Part shown: piece by piece, positions 48,595-57,132 of the stretch | Layout of the letters: every line of letters begins with the position of its first letter | How positions within the stretch are numbered: position 1 is the first letter of the stretch | Made by a program: the position numbers and the translations under genes | Assembly: GCF_965223285.1 (NCBI RefSeq) | Contig: NZ_OZ244997.1 | Coordinates: 6,014,001-6,078,000 of the forward strand | Length of the DNA stretch: 64,000 nucleotides | Reading direction: 5' to 3' | Source of the DNA: Leptofilum sp965223285 | Lineage (GTDB): Bacteria; Chloroflexota; Anaerolineae; Promineifilales; Promineifilaceae | Notes under the pieces: generated by a model | Databases searched by the model: none | The model's input: the letters and a program-made list of their open reading frames with translations, nothing else | Told to the model about the DNA's origin: nothing

Positions 48595-49776
48595 ATGACC
48601 ACCTCTACAGCCATTTTAACCACTCAGCATCTGCTCGATGCTTTACGTCCCCAGCAACAGCCAGACAGATGGACTCAGCAGGCAACATCGCTTGATTGGG
48701 GCGATTTCGCCGTTCGCGCCATTGCCTTTGGCTTGGCCCCCCAAGTTTACGCCCAACTGAAAGCGTGGGAAGTCACCATCCCTGCCAAAGCGATGGCCAA
48801 GCTGGCCATTACGCATAAGGCCCAAGCCAAACGAAGCGAAGCAATTTACGCGCAATTAGCCCAGGTTTTGGCAGCGACTACGGCCGCTAATCTGCAACCG
48901 GTGGCACTCAAAGGCGTTCATCTGGCCGCCTGTTACTACGCAGAACCCGCCCTGCGCCCCATGAACGATATTGACCTGCTGTTTACGCCCGATGAATTAC
49001 CCCAGGCAGAAAAACTACTGCTAGATTTGGGCTATGGCGGCAAACACAAATCGGCCGAGACGGGGGCGCGGGTGACCAAGCACATCAGCACTTACCGGCG
49101 GGAAGATGCCAGCAACGGCAACACCACGCCCAATCCTTACCTTTCGGCCAGCCTGGATCGCACAATCGAGCCACACAGCTCCTTAGAAGAGTCCTGGTTT
49201 GGCCTAAAAGTGGATATGACACCAGGGATTCGGGATCGGTTGGAAACGGCCGTACTCACCCCCAATGCCCCCGCCTGCCACGTCCTCAACCCCACCGATC
49301 TGCTACACCACATTTGCCTGCACTTCAGCTTTCACCTCATCCAGGGCGCACCATCATTTATGCAGCTCACCGATTTGCTGGTGATCACCCAGGCGGACGA
49401 GGTGGTTTGGGACACATTTTTGCAGCGCGTGGCCGAAGCCAAAAGTACGGGCTACGTGCTGGCTGCGCTCACGTTGGCCCAAAAGCTGGTCGGCGCACCA
49501 GTTCCGGCAAACGTGTTGGCAAAGTTAGCAGAAAATACGCCGCCAACATTGCGGCGGCGCATCGCACAAATGGATTTGGCTTACGTGCTACGCCGCACCC
49601 AGCAAAAACCGCTCGTCACCCTGAGCGACCGCCTGCGACGCGGCATCAAAGATCGCATTGAGATTGCCCGCTGGGCACCAACTTTGGGCGAAAAATGGCG
49701 CGTTTGGCAAACGGCCGTGCAGTTCACTCGTACCGATACAGCCCAAATGTTGAAAAAGAGGGAGATTGGAGATTAG
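48595..49776 (+). CDS. PF14907-type nucleotidyltransferase, copy 1
   Basis: The protein has 393 residues. The family core is seen as VALKGVHLAACYYAEPALRP followed by MNDIDLLF, where the Asp-x-Asp holds the metal. Later comes a His-rich helix (DLLHHICLHFSFHL). This nucleotidyltransferase family recurs beside HPr-kinase-like genes in lasso and other RiPP clusters. A likely role is to transfer a nucleotide or work on the phosphorylated peptide; that is inference. The gene follows the twin peptides. Its stop (TAG) is inside a GGAGATT heptad hairpin (49760-49826). Confidence 0.82.
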   Translation: MTTSTAILTTQHLLDALRPQQQPDRWTQQATSLDWGDFAVRAIAFGLAPQVYAQLKAWEVTIPAKAMAKLAITHKAQAKRSEAIYAQLAQVLAATTAANLQPVALKGVHLAACYYAEPALRPMNDIDLLFTPDELPQAEKLLLDLGYGGKHKSAETGARVTKHISTYRREDASNGNTTPNPYLSASLDRTIEPHSSLEESWFGLKVDMTPGIRDRLETAVLTPNAPACHVLNPTDLLHHICLHFSFHLIQGAPSFMQLTDLLVITQADEVVWDTFLQRVAEAKSTGYVLAALTLAQKLVGAPVPANVLAKLAENTPPTLRRRIAQMDLAYVLRRTQQKPLVTLSDRLRRGIKDRIEIARWAPTLGEKWRVWQTAVQFTRTDTAQMLKKREIGD

Positions 49777-49826
49777 GGATTGGAGATTGCCTGTGTTTAA
49801 TCTCTAATCTCCAGTCTCCAACCTCC
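49760..49826. repeat. GGAGATT heptad hairpin, copy A (carries the NTase-1 stop)
   Basis: Heptads GGAGATT, GGAGATT, AGGGATT and GGAGATT run from 49760 to 49788. The complementary arm (AATCTCT, AATCTCC, AGTCTCC, AACCTCC) runs from 49799 to 49826. The stop TAG of the upstream gene lies in the left arm, so the last residues (Glu-Ile-Gly-Asp) are repeat-encoded. Further copies are at 51799 and 55813. Confidence 0.75.
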
Positions 49827-49852
49827 CCATAAATTTACGGAGAAGAAGCCCC

Positions 49853-51814
49853 TTGAAATTATCACGCCTGCTATCACTCACCCTGGCCGTTGCTGGCGGT
49901 ATTGCTTCCAGCCGCGTGCTGCAACGTCGCCACCAGTGGGAAGCAAAAAACAACCGCATCGCCATTTGCGTCGATTTTGACGACGCGCAAGCCGCGGCCA
50001 TCCGCGCGGGGCTGCCTTTGGCTGAACTGGTCGAAATGCTAGCCAGCAACGGGGCTACGCATCTCTCATTGCCGGAGCTAACCTTGAACCGACTGCTGCA
50101 TACCGGGCAGCTCACACCACAAGCCCCCATTAATCCCCGTCAGGATACTCCTCGCGTTGGCCATTGGAACTATCTACATGGCCAAGAACATCTGGTGCGC
50201 CATCTAGTCACAGAGCTACGCGACCGATTGCCCTACACACAAGTAGGTTTCCACAACCCGCAAACCTTAATTTTTGCGGGAGATTTGCCCACCATCGGCG
50301 AAATTGGCTTGGGATACGACATGGATCTCGCTCGAAAAATCCGGGCCAACGGCTTGGCTCTGCTGCCTCGCCCGGTAAGCTACGCCTGGCCAGAAAAAGA
50401 TTTGCTAGAACGGACATTGGCGCAAACGGCCGTTCTTAGCCACACTGTCGCCTTTGCGGGAAACATGATTTTGGGGCATGAAATGCACCTGGATGAAACC
50501 GTCGAGGCAATGGAAGCGCACAATTTGTCGCTGGTTTACTTTGCTGAATCTCGCCACCAAAAGGGAGATTGGTTTGTTGCCAAGCGACGCGCACCCCATG
50601 TGGTTTTGGCACATCAATTTACGCCAGAAGATATGATTCCGCTGGATTACCACGCCGCTTGCCACAATTGGACACACTTTGCCCGCGAGCGGGGCATTCG
50701 GCTTTGCTACGTCAACTTTTTCCGGGCGCTGCACGCCACCGCCCCGCTAGAGGGACTGGATTACGTCCACCATCTAAAACATGCGCTGGAAGATGTGGGC
50801 TACACTGTCTCCCACGATATTGAATTACCCACCCCGGTTCCCGCGCCAGATACGCAGGAATTGGCGATGGCGGGGGTGAGCGTGGCTGGCATTGGGGCAA
50901 CGGCCGTTTCCAACCTACTCAATCTCCCCGAATCTGTGGCGTTGCTGCTAACGGTGGCCGCCGCAGGTGGAGCCGCTGCGCTGCCCTACATAGAAGTGCA
51001 GCGCAACCAGGCCGCCGTTGCCCGCCTGGCTTATTCTCATGAGCATGATCAGGCAGACGCCCAGCACCACCATCATCATGATCATGACCACACACACGAT
51101 CACGGGCATGATCATGGCGATTTGGCCGCACTCTATCCACCTTCCTACGCTCCCAAGCTGATCGGGCTGGGTGCCGCCGCGCTCACGCCCATTGCCGTGC
51201 AGCAAAGCACGCGGCTAGACGGCGCGGTGGGCTGGCTGGCAGGGCTAGCTTACCAGGCCACGGCGGCAGCGGCACTGGCGACCAGCAGCAGCGGTCAGGA
51301 ATATCAGCTGCGCATCGAGGTGTACAAAGGGTTTAATTTGGATTGGCTGCTGCCGCTGGCAACGGCCGTTCTACAACTCCCCAATAACAACAGCAAAGTG
51401 GCAGCTTTAGCCGTGCTGAGCGCAGGCTGGCTGGCGGCGCGGCAGCAAAATGTGGATGTGCTTTCGGTTATCGATCCGGGCCATGCAGAAGGACACACCC
51501 ACCACATTTCGGCAGCGATGGCCACGCTGGGCGACATCCAGATGGCCATCGGCCCCAAACCGGCGCGGAAATGGGCGGGATTAGGGCCTGCGGCAACGGC
51601 CGTTTCAATCGTGTTAGCTAATCGAGGCAACAAAACAGGTGCGGTGGGAACGGCCGTTCTGGGCACAATTGGGCAAGCAATGGGGCTGGTCGGCTTCTGC
51701 CACCCCGAACGCGCCCTGAAAGACACCTTGCAGCAAGCCGCCCCCAGTTTTGCCATCGGCGCGGGGATTGGGCTACTCACGTTGCTACTTGGTAAAAAGG
51801 AGACTGGAAATTAG
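49853..51814 (+). CDS. DUF5693-type membrane protein with His-rich loop
   Basis: The protein has 653 residues and probably starts with TTG 49853 (GGAG about ten bases upstream). An N-terminal hydrophobic segment is followed by a large soluble domain (about 30-335) that matches DUF5693 in style (ESRHQKGDWFVAKRRAPHVV, HNWTHFARERGIRLCYVNFF). Then come several hydrophobic segments, and between them a loop of His/Asp repeats (about 397-425, HHHHHDHDHTHDHGHDHG) that likely binds metal ions. The stop is in heptad repeat copy B. In some bacteria DUF5693 genes accompany exopolysaccharide genes; its role here is unknown. Confidence 0.7.
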   Translation: MKLSRLLSLTLAVAGGIASSRVLQRRHQWEAKNNRIAICVDFDDAQAAAIRAGLPLAELVEMLASNGATHLSLPELTLNRLLHTGQLTPQAPINPRQDTPRVGHWNYLHGQEHLVRHLVTELRDRLPYTQVGFHNPQTLIFAGDLPTIGEIGLGYDMDLARKIRANGLALLPRPVSYAWPEKDLLERTLAQTAVLSHTVAFAGNMILGHEMHLDETVEAMEAHNLSLVYFAESRHQKGDWFVAKRRAPHVVLAHQFTPEDMIPLDYHAACHNWTHFARERGIRLCYVNFFRALHATAPLEGLDYVHHLKHALEDVGYTVSHDIELPTPVPAPDTQELAMAGVSVAGIGATAVSNLLNLPESVALLLTVAAAGGAAALPYIEVQRNQAAVARLAYSHEHDQADAQHHHHHDHDHTHDHGHDHGDLAALYPPSYAPKLIGLGAAALTPIAVQQSTRLDGAVGWLAGLAYQATAAAALATSSSGQEYQLRIEVYKGFNLDWLLPLATAVLQLPNNNSKVAALAVLSAGWLAARQQNVDVLSVIDPGHAEGHTHHISAAMATLGDIQMAIGPKPARKWAGLGPAATAVSIVLANRGNKTGAVGTAVLGTIGQAMGLVGFCHPERALKDTLQQAAPSFAIGAGIGLLTLLLGKKETGN

Positions 51815-51858
51815 AGATTGGAGATTGAGCAAAGGCAATCTCCAACCTCTAATCTCCC
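51799..51858. repeat. GGAGATT heptad hairpin, copy B (carries the DUF5693 stop)
   Basis: GGAGACTGGAAATTAGAGATT and GGAGATTG form the left arm, with CAATCTCCAACCTC and TAATCTCCC on the right. The TAG stop of the upstream gene is in the left arm (Glu-Thr-Gly-Asn end). The next gene's ATG (51859) follows directly, so the hairpin covers its ribosome-binding region. Confidence 0.75.
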
Positions 51859-52713
51859 ATGCTACCTCCAAAGACCGCGAGCGATACCCACTTTTGCCAC
51901 ATCCCCGCCGGGCCGTTTGTGTACGGGCCGGAGGTGTGCTACGAGCGGCTAGAACAATGCCCGCCGTTTAAGCCGCAGCAAACAATGGACCTGCCAGAGT
52001 TTTGGCTGGCTGAGTTTCCAGTAACGTACCGGCAGTGGCGCGAATTTTTACAGGAGACGGGGCATAAGTGGGGTGGCAGTTGGTACGCAGTCGTGCGCGG
52101 CTGGCGCGGCACCTTTTTACGAGCCTACGCACCTGCTAAAAACTACCCGGCAGGGCACGATAACTTACCCATTGTGGACGTGACGCATGCGGAAGCCTTT
52201 TTGTATTGTGATTGGCTATCCGAAAAAATTGGTGTCGAGGTGACGTTGCCAACAGAGTTTCAGTGGGAAAAGGCGGCGAGGGGAGTGGACGGCCGTTTCT
52301 ACCCCTGGGGCAACCAAAAGCCACGACCCGATATTCAGTGGCAAGCAACCTTTCCGGTAAAACCCGCTAGCTATTTATTCAGTTTGCTCGTTAAGCCACG
52401 CCGCGAGTGGGTGCGTGCCGGGTGGTATTGGCGCAACGGCTATCCGCTGCCTGTTGGATCGATTCTGCAAAATGTGTCCCCGTATGGCTGCGTGGATATG
52501 AGCGGCAACATTTGGGAATGGACGAGCAGCCTGTACAATCCAGACCTGCCGGATTTTCATGTGGTGAAAGGTGGCTCCTGGGGGTACACCATTCACCACG
52601 CGGCCTGCAACGTGCGCAGTGCGTGCAGCGTCACCACCCCCAGCCGCAATTACCATGCGCAAGGGACTGGTTTTCGAGTCATGGCGACGGAAGAACCGAA
52701 ACGTAATTTATGA
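51859..52713 (+). CDS. SUMF1/FGE-sulfatase-domain protein
   Basis: The protein has 284 residues. It has the C-type-lectin-like FGE fold signature: HIPAGPFVYG, DLPEFWLAEFPVTYRQWREF, VTLPTEFQWEKAARG, SGNIWEWTSS, VVKGGSWGY and GTGFRVM. True formylglycine-generating enzymes use a Cys pair; two Cys lie in AACNVRSACSV but I cannot align them with confidence. Members of this family also act as EgtB-like C-S lyases/oxidases or as non-catalytic binding modules. Lying in the peptide locus, it is a candidate tailoring enzyme. No ribosome-binding site is visible before ATG 51859. Confidence 0.85.
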   Translation: MLPPKTASDTHFCHIPAGPFVYGPEVCYERLEQCPPFKPQQTMDLPEFWLAEFPVTYRQWREFLQETGHKWGGSWYAVVRGWRGTFLRAYAPAKNYPAGHDNLPIVDVTHAEAFLYCDWLSEKIGVEVTLPTEFQWEKAARGVDGRFYPWGNQKPRPDIQWQATFPVKPASYLFSLLVKPRREWVRAGWYWRNGYPLPVGSILQNVSPYGCVDMSGNIWEWTSSLYNPDLPDFHVVKGGSWGYTIHHAACNVRSACSVTTPSRNYHAQGTGFRVMATEEPKRNL

Positions 52714-52749
52714 ACCAATTTTTGCTCATATTTGTTAACGGCCGTTAAA

Positions 52750-53952
52750 ATGATGCTAGATTTAAACCAGCGTCCGCAACTGCCCGCCGAGCAGCTAATG
52801 CGCGTGACCAATGCGTTGGCTCGTTGGCTGCCCGATGGCCTAGAAGCAGAAGTTGCCAACTGGTCGCAGGCAGAATGGGAAGCAGCATTGTGGGTGGCGT
52901 ATTGGCAAAACGGGCTTCCCTGGCTGGCAGATCAGGTTCAAGAGACTGGCATCCAGCTACCTGAGGGGGTGAACGGCCGTCTACAAACCATCAACACTGC
53001 CAGCCGAGAACGCACCCAAGCAATGCTGGATGCCTGCACTGAAATTTTGGCCACGTTTAAACAGGCTGGCATCGAGGTGATGCTGCTCAAAGGGGCGGTC
53101 CTGGCTCCACTTTACTACCCCGACCCGCTTTTACGGCCGTTGGCCGATCTAGATTTGCTCATCCGCCCCAAAGATGTCGCCGCCAGCCGGGAAATGATGC
53201 TAAATCAGCTTGGCTTCCGGTATTACTCTCGCTCGGCAGAAGACGAAGTTTATTTGCGTGGCGAGCGCAAATCCAACATTTGGGCGCCAGATAACGTGCA
53301 TCCGGTGGAGATTCACTTTACGCTGCGCGAAGAGTACGCGGGCATTGGCTATGAGCTGGCAGAAATAATGTGGCGGGAAAGTGAGGAACGGCCGTACTGG
53401 CAAAACACACCCGCATGCATACCCAACCCCGCTGCCCTGCTGCTGCACGTTTGCGCCCACACCAGCAGCGACTGGCTGATTCAACGCGGCCGCTTGATGC
53501 ACATCGACGACATTCGCAAACTGTGCGCCACCATGCAGCCCACTGATTGGCAAACTTTTGCCCGACTGGTGCAGCCCAGCACCGCCCGCTTCATTTACCC
53601 AGCACTGGCGTTTGTGGGCAAATACACTCGGCTGGCTATTCCCGCCGACACGCTCAATTGGCTACGCGAAAATTGTCCGCCAGTGCTGCTCGATTGGCTG
53701 GCCCACACCGAACTGGCTGACGCATCCGAAGCCAATCCAGTCAACCGCAGCGGTATTGGCCTGGAAATTGCCCAACGACTATCTCGCTCCCGCCTGGACA
53801 TGGCCCGCTTTTGGCTACGCTCGTTCTTCCCCCGCCGCTACAATTTGGCCAAGCGGTATCCCAAATTGGTTGAAACTCCATTCTGGCCATTGGCTTATCT
53901 ACTGCTGAATGGCGATCGCGCCATTCAAATAGCTAAAAAACGGAGAGGATGA
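52750..53952 (+). CDS. PF14907-type nucleotidyltransferase, copy 2
   Basis: The protein has 400 residues from ATG 52750 and is a paralogue of the gene at 48595. Shared core: VMLLKGAVLAPLYYPDPLLR, then PLADLDLLIRP with the metal-binding Asp-x-Asp, and a later AALLLHVCAHTSSDWLIQRG. The start region overlaps the 14-bp perfect palindrome TTAACGGCCGTTAA (52735-52748), so the HIP-like element lies where a ribosome-binding site would be. It overlaps the alpha/beta hydrolase gene by four bases (ATGA). Two copies of this family flanking a SUMF1 gene suggest two successive transfers or substrates. Confidence 0.82.
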   Translation: MMLDLNQRPQLPAEQLMRVTNALARWLPDGLEAEVANWSQAEWEAALWVAYWQNGLPWLADQVQETGIQLPEGVNGRLQTINTASRERTQAMLDACTEILATFKQAGIEVMLLKGAVLAPLYYPDPLLRPLADLDLLIRPKDVAASREMMLNQLGFRYYSRSAEDEVYLRGERKSNIWAPDNVHPVEIHFTLREEYAGIGYELAEIMWRESEERPYWQNTPACIPNPAALLLHVCAHTSSDWLIQRGRLMHIDDIRKLCATMQPTDWQTFARLVQPSTARFIYPALAFVGKYTRLAIPADTLNWLRENCPPVLLDWLAHTELADASEANPVNRSGIGLEIAQRLSRSRLDMARFWLRSFFPRRYNLAKRYPKLVETPFWPLAYLLLNGDRAIQIAKKRRG

Positions 53953-54866
53953 TGGAACAATTACGCGCAGAAATCGGCCGTTTTTTGCAGTTTACCGTCC
54001 CAACCGGCTCAATCAATTTTTCAACCAAAAACGTTGTGCAAAAAGAAGGGTATCGCCACGCCCTCATCCAGTATGAAAGTGTGGATGGGGACGTAATTCC
54101 GGCTTATCTTCTGCTGCCAGACGGGGACGGGCCATTTGCGGCTGTACTTGTGCATCATCAGCATCATGGGCAGCGGCATTGGGGCAAAAGTGAAGTGTGT
54201 GGGCTGGTGGGAGACCCTTGGCAAACGTTTGGGCCGGCATTGGCTCGTAGAGGGATGGCCGTGCTAGCCCCCGACTCAATCTGCTTTGAAGATCGCCGTA
54301 CCAACCAATCTGGCACTGAACTCCATGAGGATGATGTAGCCCAGCATTACAATGAGATGTGCTACCGGCTGCTGCGCGGCGAACCATTGATCCAAAAAGT
54401 GCTGCAAGATTCTGCGCAGGGCATCTCCATCCTGCAAGCTCTTCCAAGCATTGACAACCAGCGTATTGGCATATTGGGTCATTCTTATGGCGGAAACACG
54501 GTGCTGTTCCACGCTGCGGTAGATGAGCGCATTCAGTTTGCCTGTGCTAGTGGTGCAGTTTGTTCTTATGAACACCGAATTGCCCAACAAACAGGCATAG
54601 AAATGGCGAGTGCCATTCCGGGATTCACAAGCAAGTTCGACATTCCTGATTTGGTTGCCTGCATCGCACCACGGCCGTTTCTAACTGTCTCGGCAACGGA
54701 TGACCGATTTTCGCAAGATGCCAACCGCGTCATCCAGCTTGCCAATAAAAAGTGCGCAGCCGCTGGCATTTCATCCCAGATTACCCACAAGCGGTACAAT
54801 GGAGAGCATGCGCTAACGGAAGAAAGGTTTGCCACGATTGTCGAATGGTTGGCAGCTCATGAATGA
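53949..54866 (+). CDS. Alpha/beta hydrolase (dienelactone hydrolase-like)
   Basis: The protein has 305 residues, cytoplasmic. The nucleophile elbow is GHSYGG (Ser near residue 180) in IGILGHSYGGNTVLF. Asp in SATDDRFSQD and His in NGEHALTEE complete the triad, and GPFAAVLVHHQHHGQRHWGK forms the oxyanion region. It may be an esterase or peptidase-like enzyme; in the peptide locus it could release or trim a product. The gene is coupled to both neighbours (4-base overlap upstream, 8-base overlap downstream). Confidence 0.85.
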   Translation: MMEQLRAEIGRFLQFTVPTGSINFSTKNVVQKEGYRHALIQYESVDGDVIPAYLLLPDGDGPFAAVLVHHQHHGQRHWGKSEVCGLVGDPWQTFGPALARRGMAVLAPDSICFEDRRTNQSGTELHEDDVAQHYNEMCYRLLRGEPLIQKVLQDSAQGISILQALPSIDNQRIGILGHSYGGNTVLFHAAVDERIQFACASGAVCSYEHRIAQQTGIEMASAIPGFTSKFDIPDLVACIAPRPFLTVSATDDRFSQDANRVIQLANKKCAAAGISSQITHKRYNGEHALTEERFATIVEWLAAHE

Positions 54867-55821
54867 GATTATTCAAGTAAGAGATTTAAGCAAAACGTAC
54901 CAAAGCCGGGGCAAGCCGGTTACGGCCGTTTCCAACATCAATTTTTCGGTGGGAAAAGGCGAACTATTTGGCCTGTTTGGCCCCAACGGCGCGGGCAAAA
55001 GCACGATTGTGCGGATGTTGACGACTTTGTTAGCTCCCACTAGCGGAACGGCCGTTGTCAACGGCTTCGATGTGGTTCAGCAGGAAATGCAGGTGCGGGC
55101 GTCCATTGGGTTGGTGACGGCGGATGAACGATCGTTTTACGGCCGTCTGACAGCCCGCCAAAATTTGCAGTTCTACGCCGCCATGCAAAACGTGCCGCGT
55201 GGGCAAATTCCCCAGCGCATCGGCGAAGTCCTAAACCTTTTCGGCCTAAACCAAAAAGCCGATGCGCCCACGCAATCCCTCTCCACCGGGCAAAAACAGC
55301 GTCTGAACATCGCCCGCGCCCTCATCCACAACCCCCCGATTTTGTTTCTGGACGAGCCAACCAAGAGCATGGACGTGCAAACCAGCGACTTCGTGAAGGC
55401 ACTCATCCGCGACGAACTGGTGAACCGGCAGGGCAAAACGGTGGTGTTTATCAGCCATGAACTGTACGAGATGGAGAATTTTTGCGACCGGGTCATCATT
55501 TTGGCCAATGGCACGGTGCAAGCCATCGGTACGCCCACCGAATTGGGCGCATTGCTGCCCCGTCGCGCTCTGTTCCGCTTGGTGGTAGAAGGCAATCCCG
55601 ATATGCTGGCCCACAATTGGCAGGCGCTTGACGGCGTGGAGGCCGTCACAGAAATCTCACGCGGAGCCACACAGACCACCTTTGACCTCGCGTTAGCCGA
55701 CGAGCGGGTTTGGTTTCAGATTTTGGCAGTGATTGAGGAGGGAAACGGCCGTCTCGAAAGCTACCACCGCGCCGACGACGAATCGTTACGCCGCATTGTG
55801 GCCCATTTTAGTGGAGATTAG
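54859..55821 (+). CDS. ABC transporter ATPase (ABC-2 exporter type)
   Basis: The protein has 320 residues from ATG 54859. It has Walker A GPNGAGKST, signature SLSTGQKQRLNIARALI, Walker B ILFLDEPTKSMD and the H-loop ISHELYEME. A C-terminal domain of the DUF4162 type (about 235-310) is typical of drug, polysaccharide or peptide export ATPases. It overlaps the hydrolase gene and works with the permease encoded at 55860. The stop lies in heptad repeat copy C. It is the likely exporter of the peptide product, by context. Confidence 0.9.
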   Translation: MNEIIQVRDLSKTYQSRGKPVTAVSNINFSVGKGELFGLFGPNGAGKSTIVRMLTTLLAPTSGTAVVNGFDVVQQEMQVRASIGLVTADERSFYGRLTARQNLQFYAAMQNVPRGQIPQRIGEVLNLFGLNQKADAPTQSLSTGQKQRLNIARALIHNPPILFLDEPTKSMDVQTSDFVKALIRDELVNRQGKTVVFISHELYEMENFCDRVIILANGTVQAIGTPTELGALLPRRALFRLVVEGNPDMLAHNWQALDGVEAVTEISRGATQTTFDLALADERVWFQILAVIEEGNGRLESYHRADDESLRRIVAHFSGD

Positions 55822-55851
55822 AGATTGAAAATCTCCGGTCTCCAATCTCCC
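55813..55851. repeat. GGAGATT heptad hairpin, copy C (carries the ABC ATPase stop)
   Basis: The left arm is GGAGATTAGAGATTG (55813-55827), with TAG as the gene's stop (Ser-Gly-Asp end). The right arm is ATCTCCGGTCTCCAATCTCCC (written ATCTCCGGTCTCC, AATCTCCC) to 55851. It separates the ATPase and permease genes and ends nine bases before the next ATG. Confidence 0.75.
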
Positions 55852-55859
55852 AAAGATGT

Positions 55860-56654
55860 ATGCAAAAGTTAACCGCTCTTATCACCCATAACTTTCGCCT
55901 GGCCTGGGCGTACAAGCTGAACTTCGTCACCCGCTACCTGGGGATGATTATCTCCGTGCTGCTCTTTTTCTTTTTGGATCAGCTATTGCAGCGATCTGGC
56001 TCTGGGCAGGTTGAAGGCGGAACCTACTTTACCTTTTTAATCATCGGTGGGGCGTTTTCCAAATTTTTGGAGCTGAGCAGCCACGCTTTTTCTGCCAATT
56101 TGCGGGAAGAAATGCTGCAAGGCACCATCGAGCCACTGCTGGTAACGGCAACGCCAACCACCCTGGCCCTGCTGGGGCCATCATCATGGATGTTGCTGGA
56201 GGGGGTGCTGCTGGTGCTGATTCAGTTGGGGGTGGGTACGGCCGTTGGTGCAGATTTCTCAAACGCTAATTGGGGAACGGCCGTCCTCGTCCTGCTGGTC
56301 TCACTCTCCAGTTTAATTAGCTACGGCATCTTTTCAGCGGCGTTTGTCATCGTGTTCAAGCGGGGCGACCCGATGAACTGGTTCATCAACTCAGTAGCTT
56401 ACGTTTTCAGCGGCGTCTTCTTCCCTGTGGAGCTGCTGCCCGGCTGGCTGCGGATCATTAGCTATGCGCTGCCCTTCACTTACGCGCTGCGGGCTTTGCG
56501 CGGGGCGCTGATGCGGGGCGAAACGATTGCAGAAGTGGGTGGGGATTTGCTGGTATTGGGGGGCTTTACGGCCGTACTCCTTCCCCTCTCACTCTTTGCT
56601 TTGCGCTACGCTATCCGCCATCTCAAACAGACAGGTGAACTGGCGCATTACTAG
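55860..56654 (+). CDS. ABC-2 type permease
   Basis: This is an integral membrane protein of 264 residues with six helices. It has the ABC-2 features NFRLAWAYKLNFVTRYLGM at the start, EEMLQGTIEPLLVTATPT, and late NSVAYVFSGVFFPVELLPGW with the typical FSGVFFPVE motif. It pairs with the ATPase encoded before it to form an exporter. The ribosome-binding site is unclear because heptad repeat copy C occupies the upstream region. Three ACGGCCGT copies occur in it. Confidence 0.9.
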   Translation: MQKLTALITHNFRLAWAYKLNFVTRYLGMIISVLLFFFLDQLLQRSGSGQVEGGTYFTFLIIGGAFSKFLELSSHAFSANLREEMLQGTIEPLLVTATPTTLALLGPSSWMLLEGVLLVLIQLGVGTAVGADFSNANWGTAVLVLLVSLSSLISYGIFSAAFVIVFKRGDPMNWFINSVAYVFSGVFFPVELLPGWLRIISYALPFTYALRALRGALMRGETIAEVGGDLLVLGGFTAVLLPLSLFALRYAIRHLKQTGELAHY

Positions 56655-56682
56655 GTCAGTAATCGGTAAGGAAAATTTAACG

Positions 56683-57027
56683 ATGGAACTTAAACCGTAT
56701 GAAGATTTGTGGGAAGCGGACGACCCACACGCCAATTTCAAGGAAGAAGTGGCACTATACAGCGTCGCAGATCCATTGCCGACATTAGAAAATCTAAGCA
56801 AGGATACCAGCATCCCCGTTCCGGCTCTCATTCGCTACATTTTGGTGAAGTACACAGCTTCTGGTTCCGATGCAGTTTTGGCGATGACACCCTATGTGCT
56901 GCGCCAAATGCAGGAACATATTGACAAAGCTGAAGCCGCCGACAGCGCGGGAGCTCGCCTAATCGCCTACGAAGCCCTGCGACAAATGATAAGCTGGTTG
57001 GCAATTGGTCCCAAAGCAGCCGATTAA
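56683..57027 (+). CDS. DUF6027-type protein
   Basis: The protein has 114 residues, soluble and acidic, starting MELKPYEDLWEADDPHANFK. It then has helical segments including NLSKDTSIPVPALIRYILVK and YVLRQMQEHIDKAEAAD. The sequence agrees with a DUF6027 family member as I recall it; function unknown. AAGGA lies 11 bases before ATG 56683, and the preceding bases (GGTCAGTAATCGG) are a CAGTNAT heptad fragment. It is probably transcribed with the ABC exporter genes. Confidence 0.65.
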   Translation: MELKPYEDLWEADDPHANFKEEVALYSVADPLPTLENLSKDTSIPVPALIRYILVKYTASGSDAVLAMTPYVLRQMQEHIDKAEAADSAGARLIAYEALRQMISWLAIGPKAAD

Positions 57028-57132
57028 ATTGGGGCTGCAAGGAACTGCACACCCCTAAACTGCGTTTTGTTTGTAGCCCGTCCATTATCAATAGAGTGAG
57101 ACTCTTCCACTCAGTTAATCAAGGAGACAATT

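Noticed and set aside
51859..52713. A true formylglycine-generating enzyme
   Set aside because: The SUMF1 fold is clear, but I cannot confirm the catalytic Cys pair and there is no sulfatase gene in the window.
48294..56654. A standard lasso-peptide biosynthetic cluster
   Set aside because: The leader-like motif, kinase and NTases fit, but there is no asparagine-synthetase-like cyclase, transglutaminase-like protease or PqqD domain in the window, and the peptide has only four residues after the conserved Thr.
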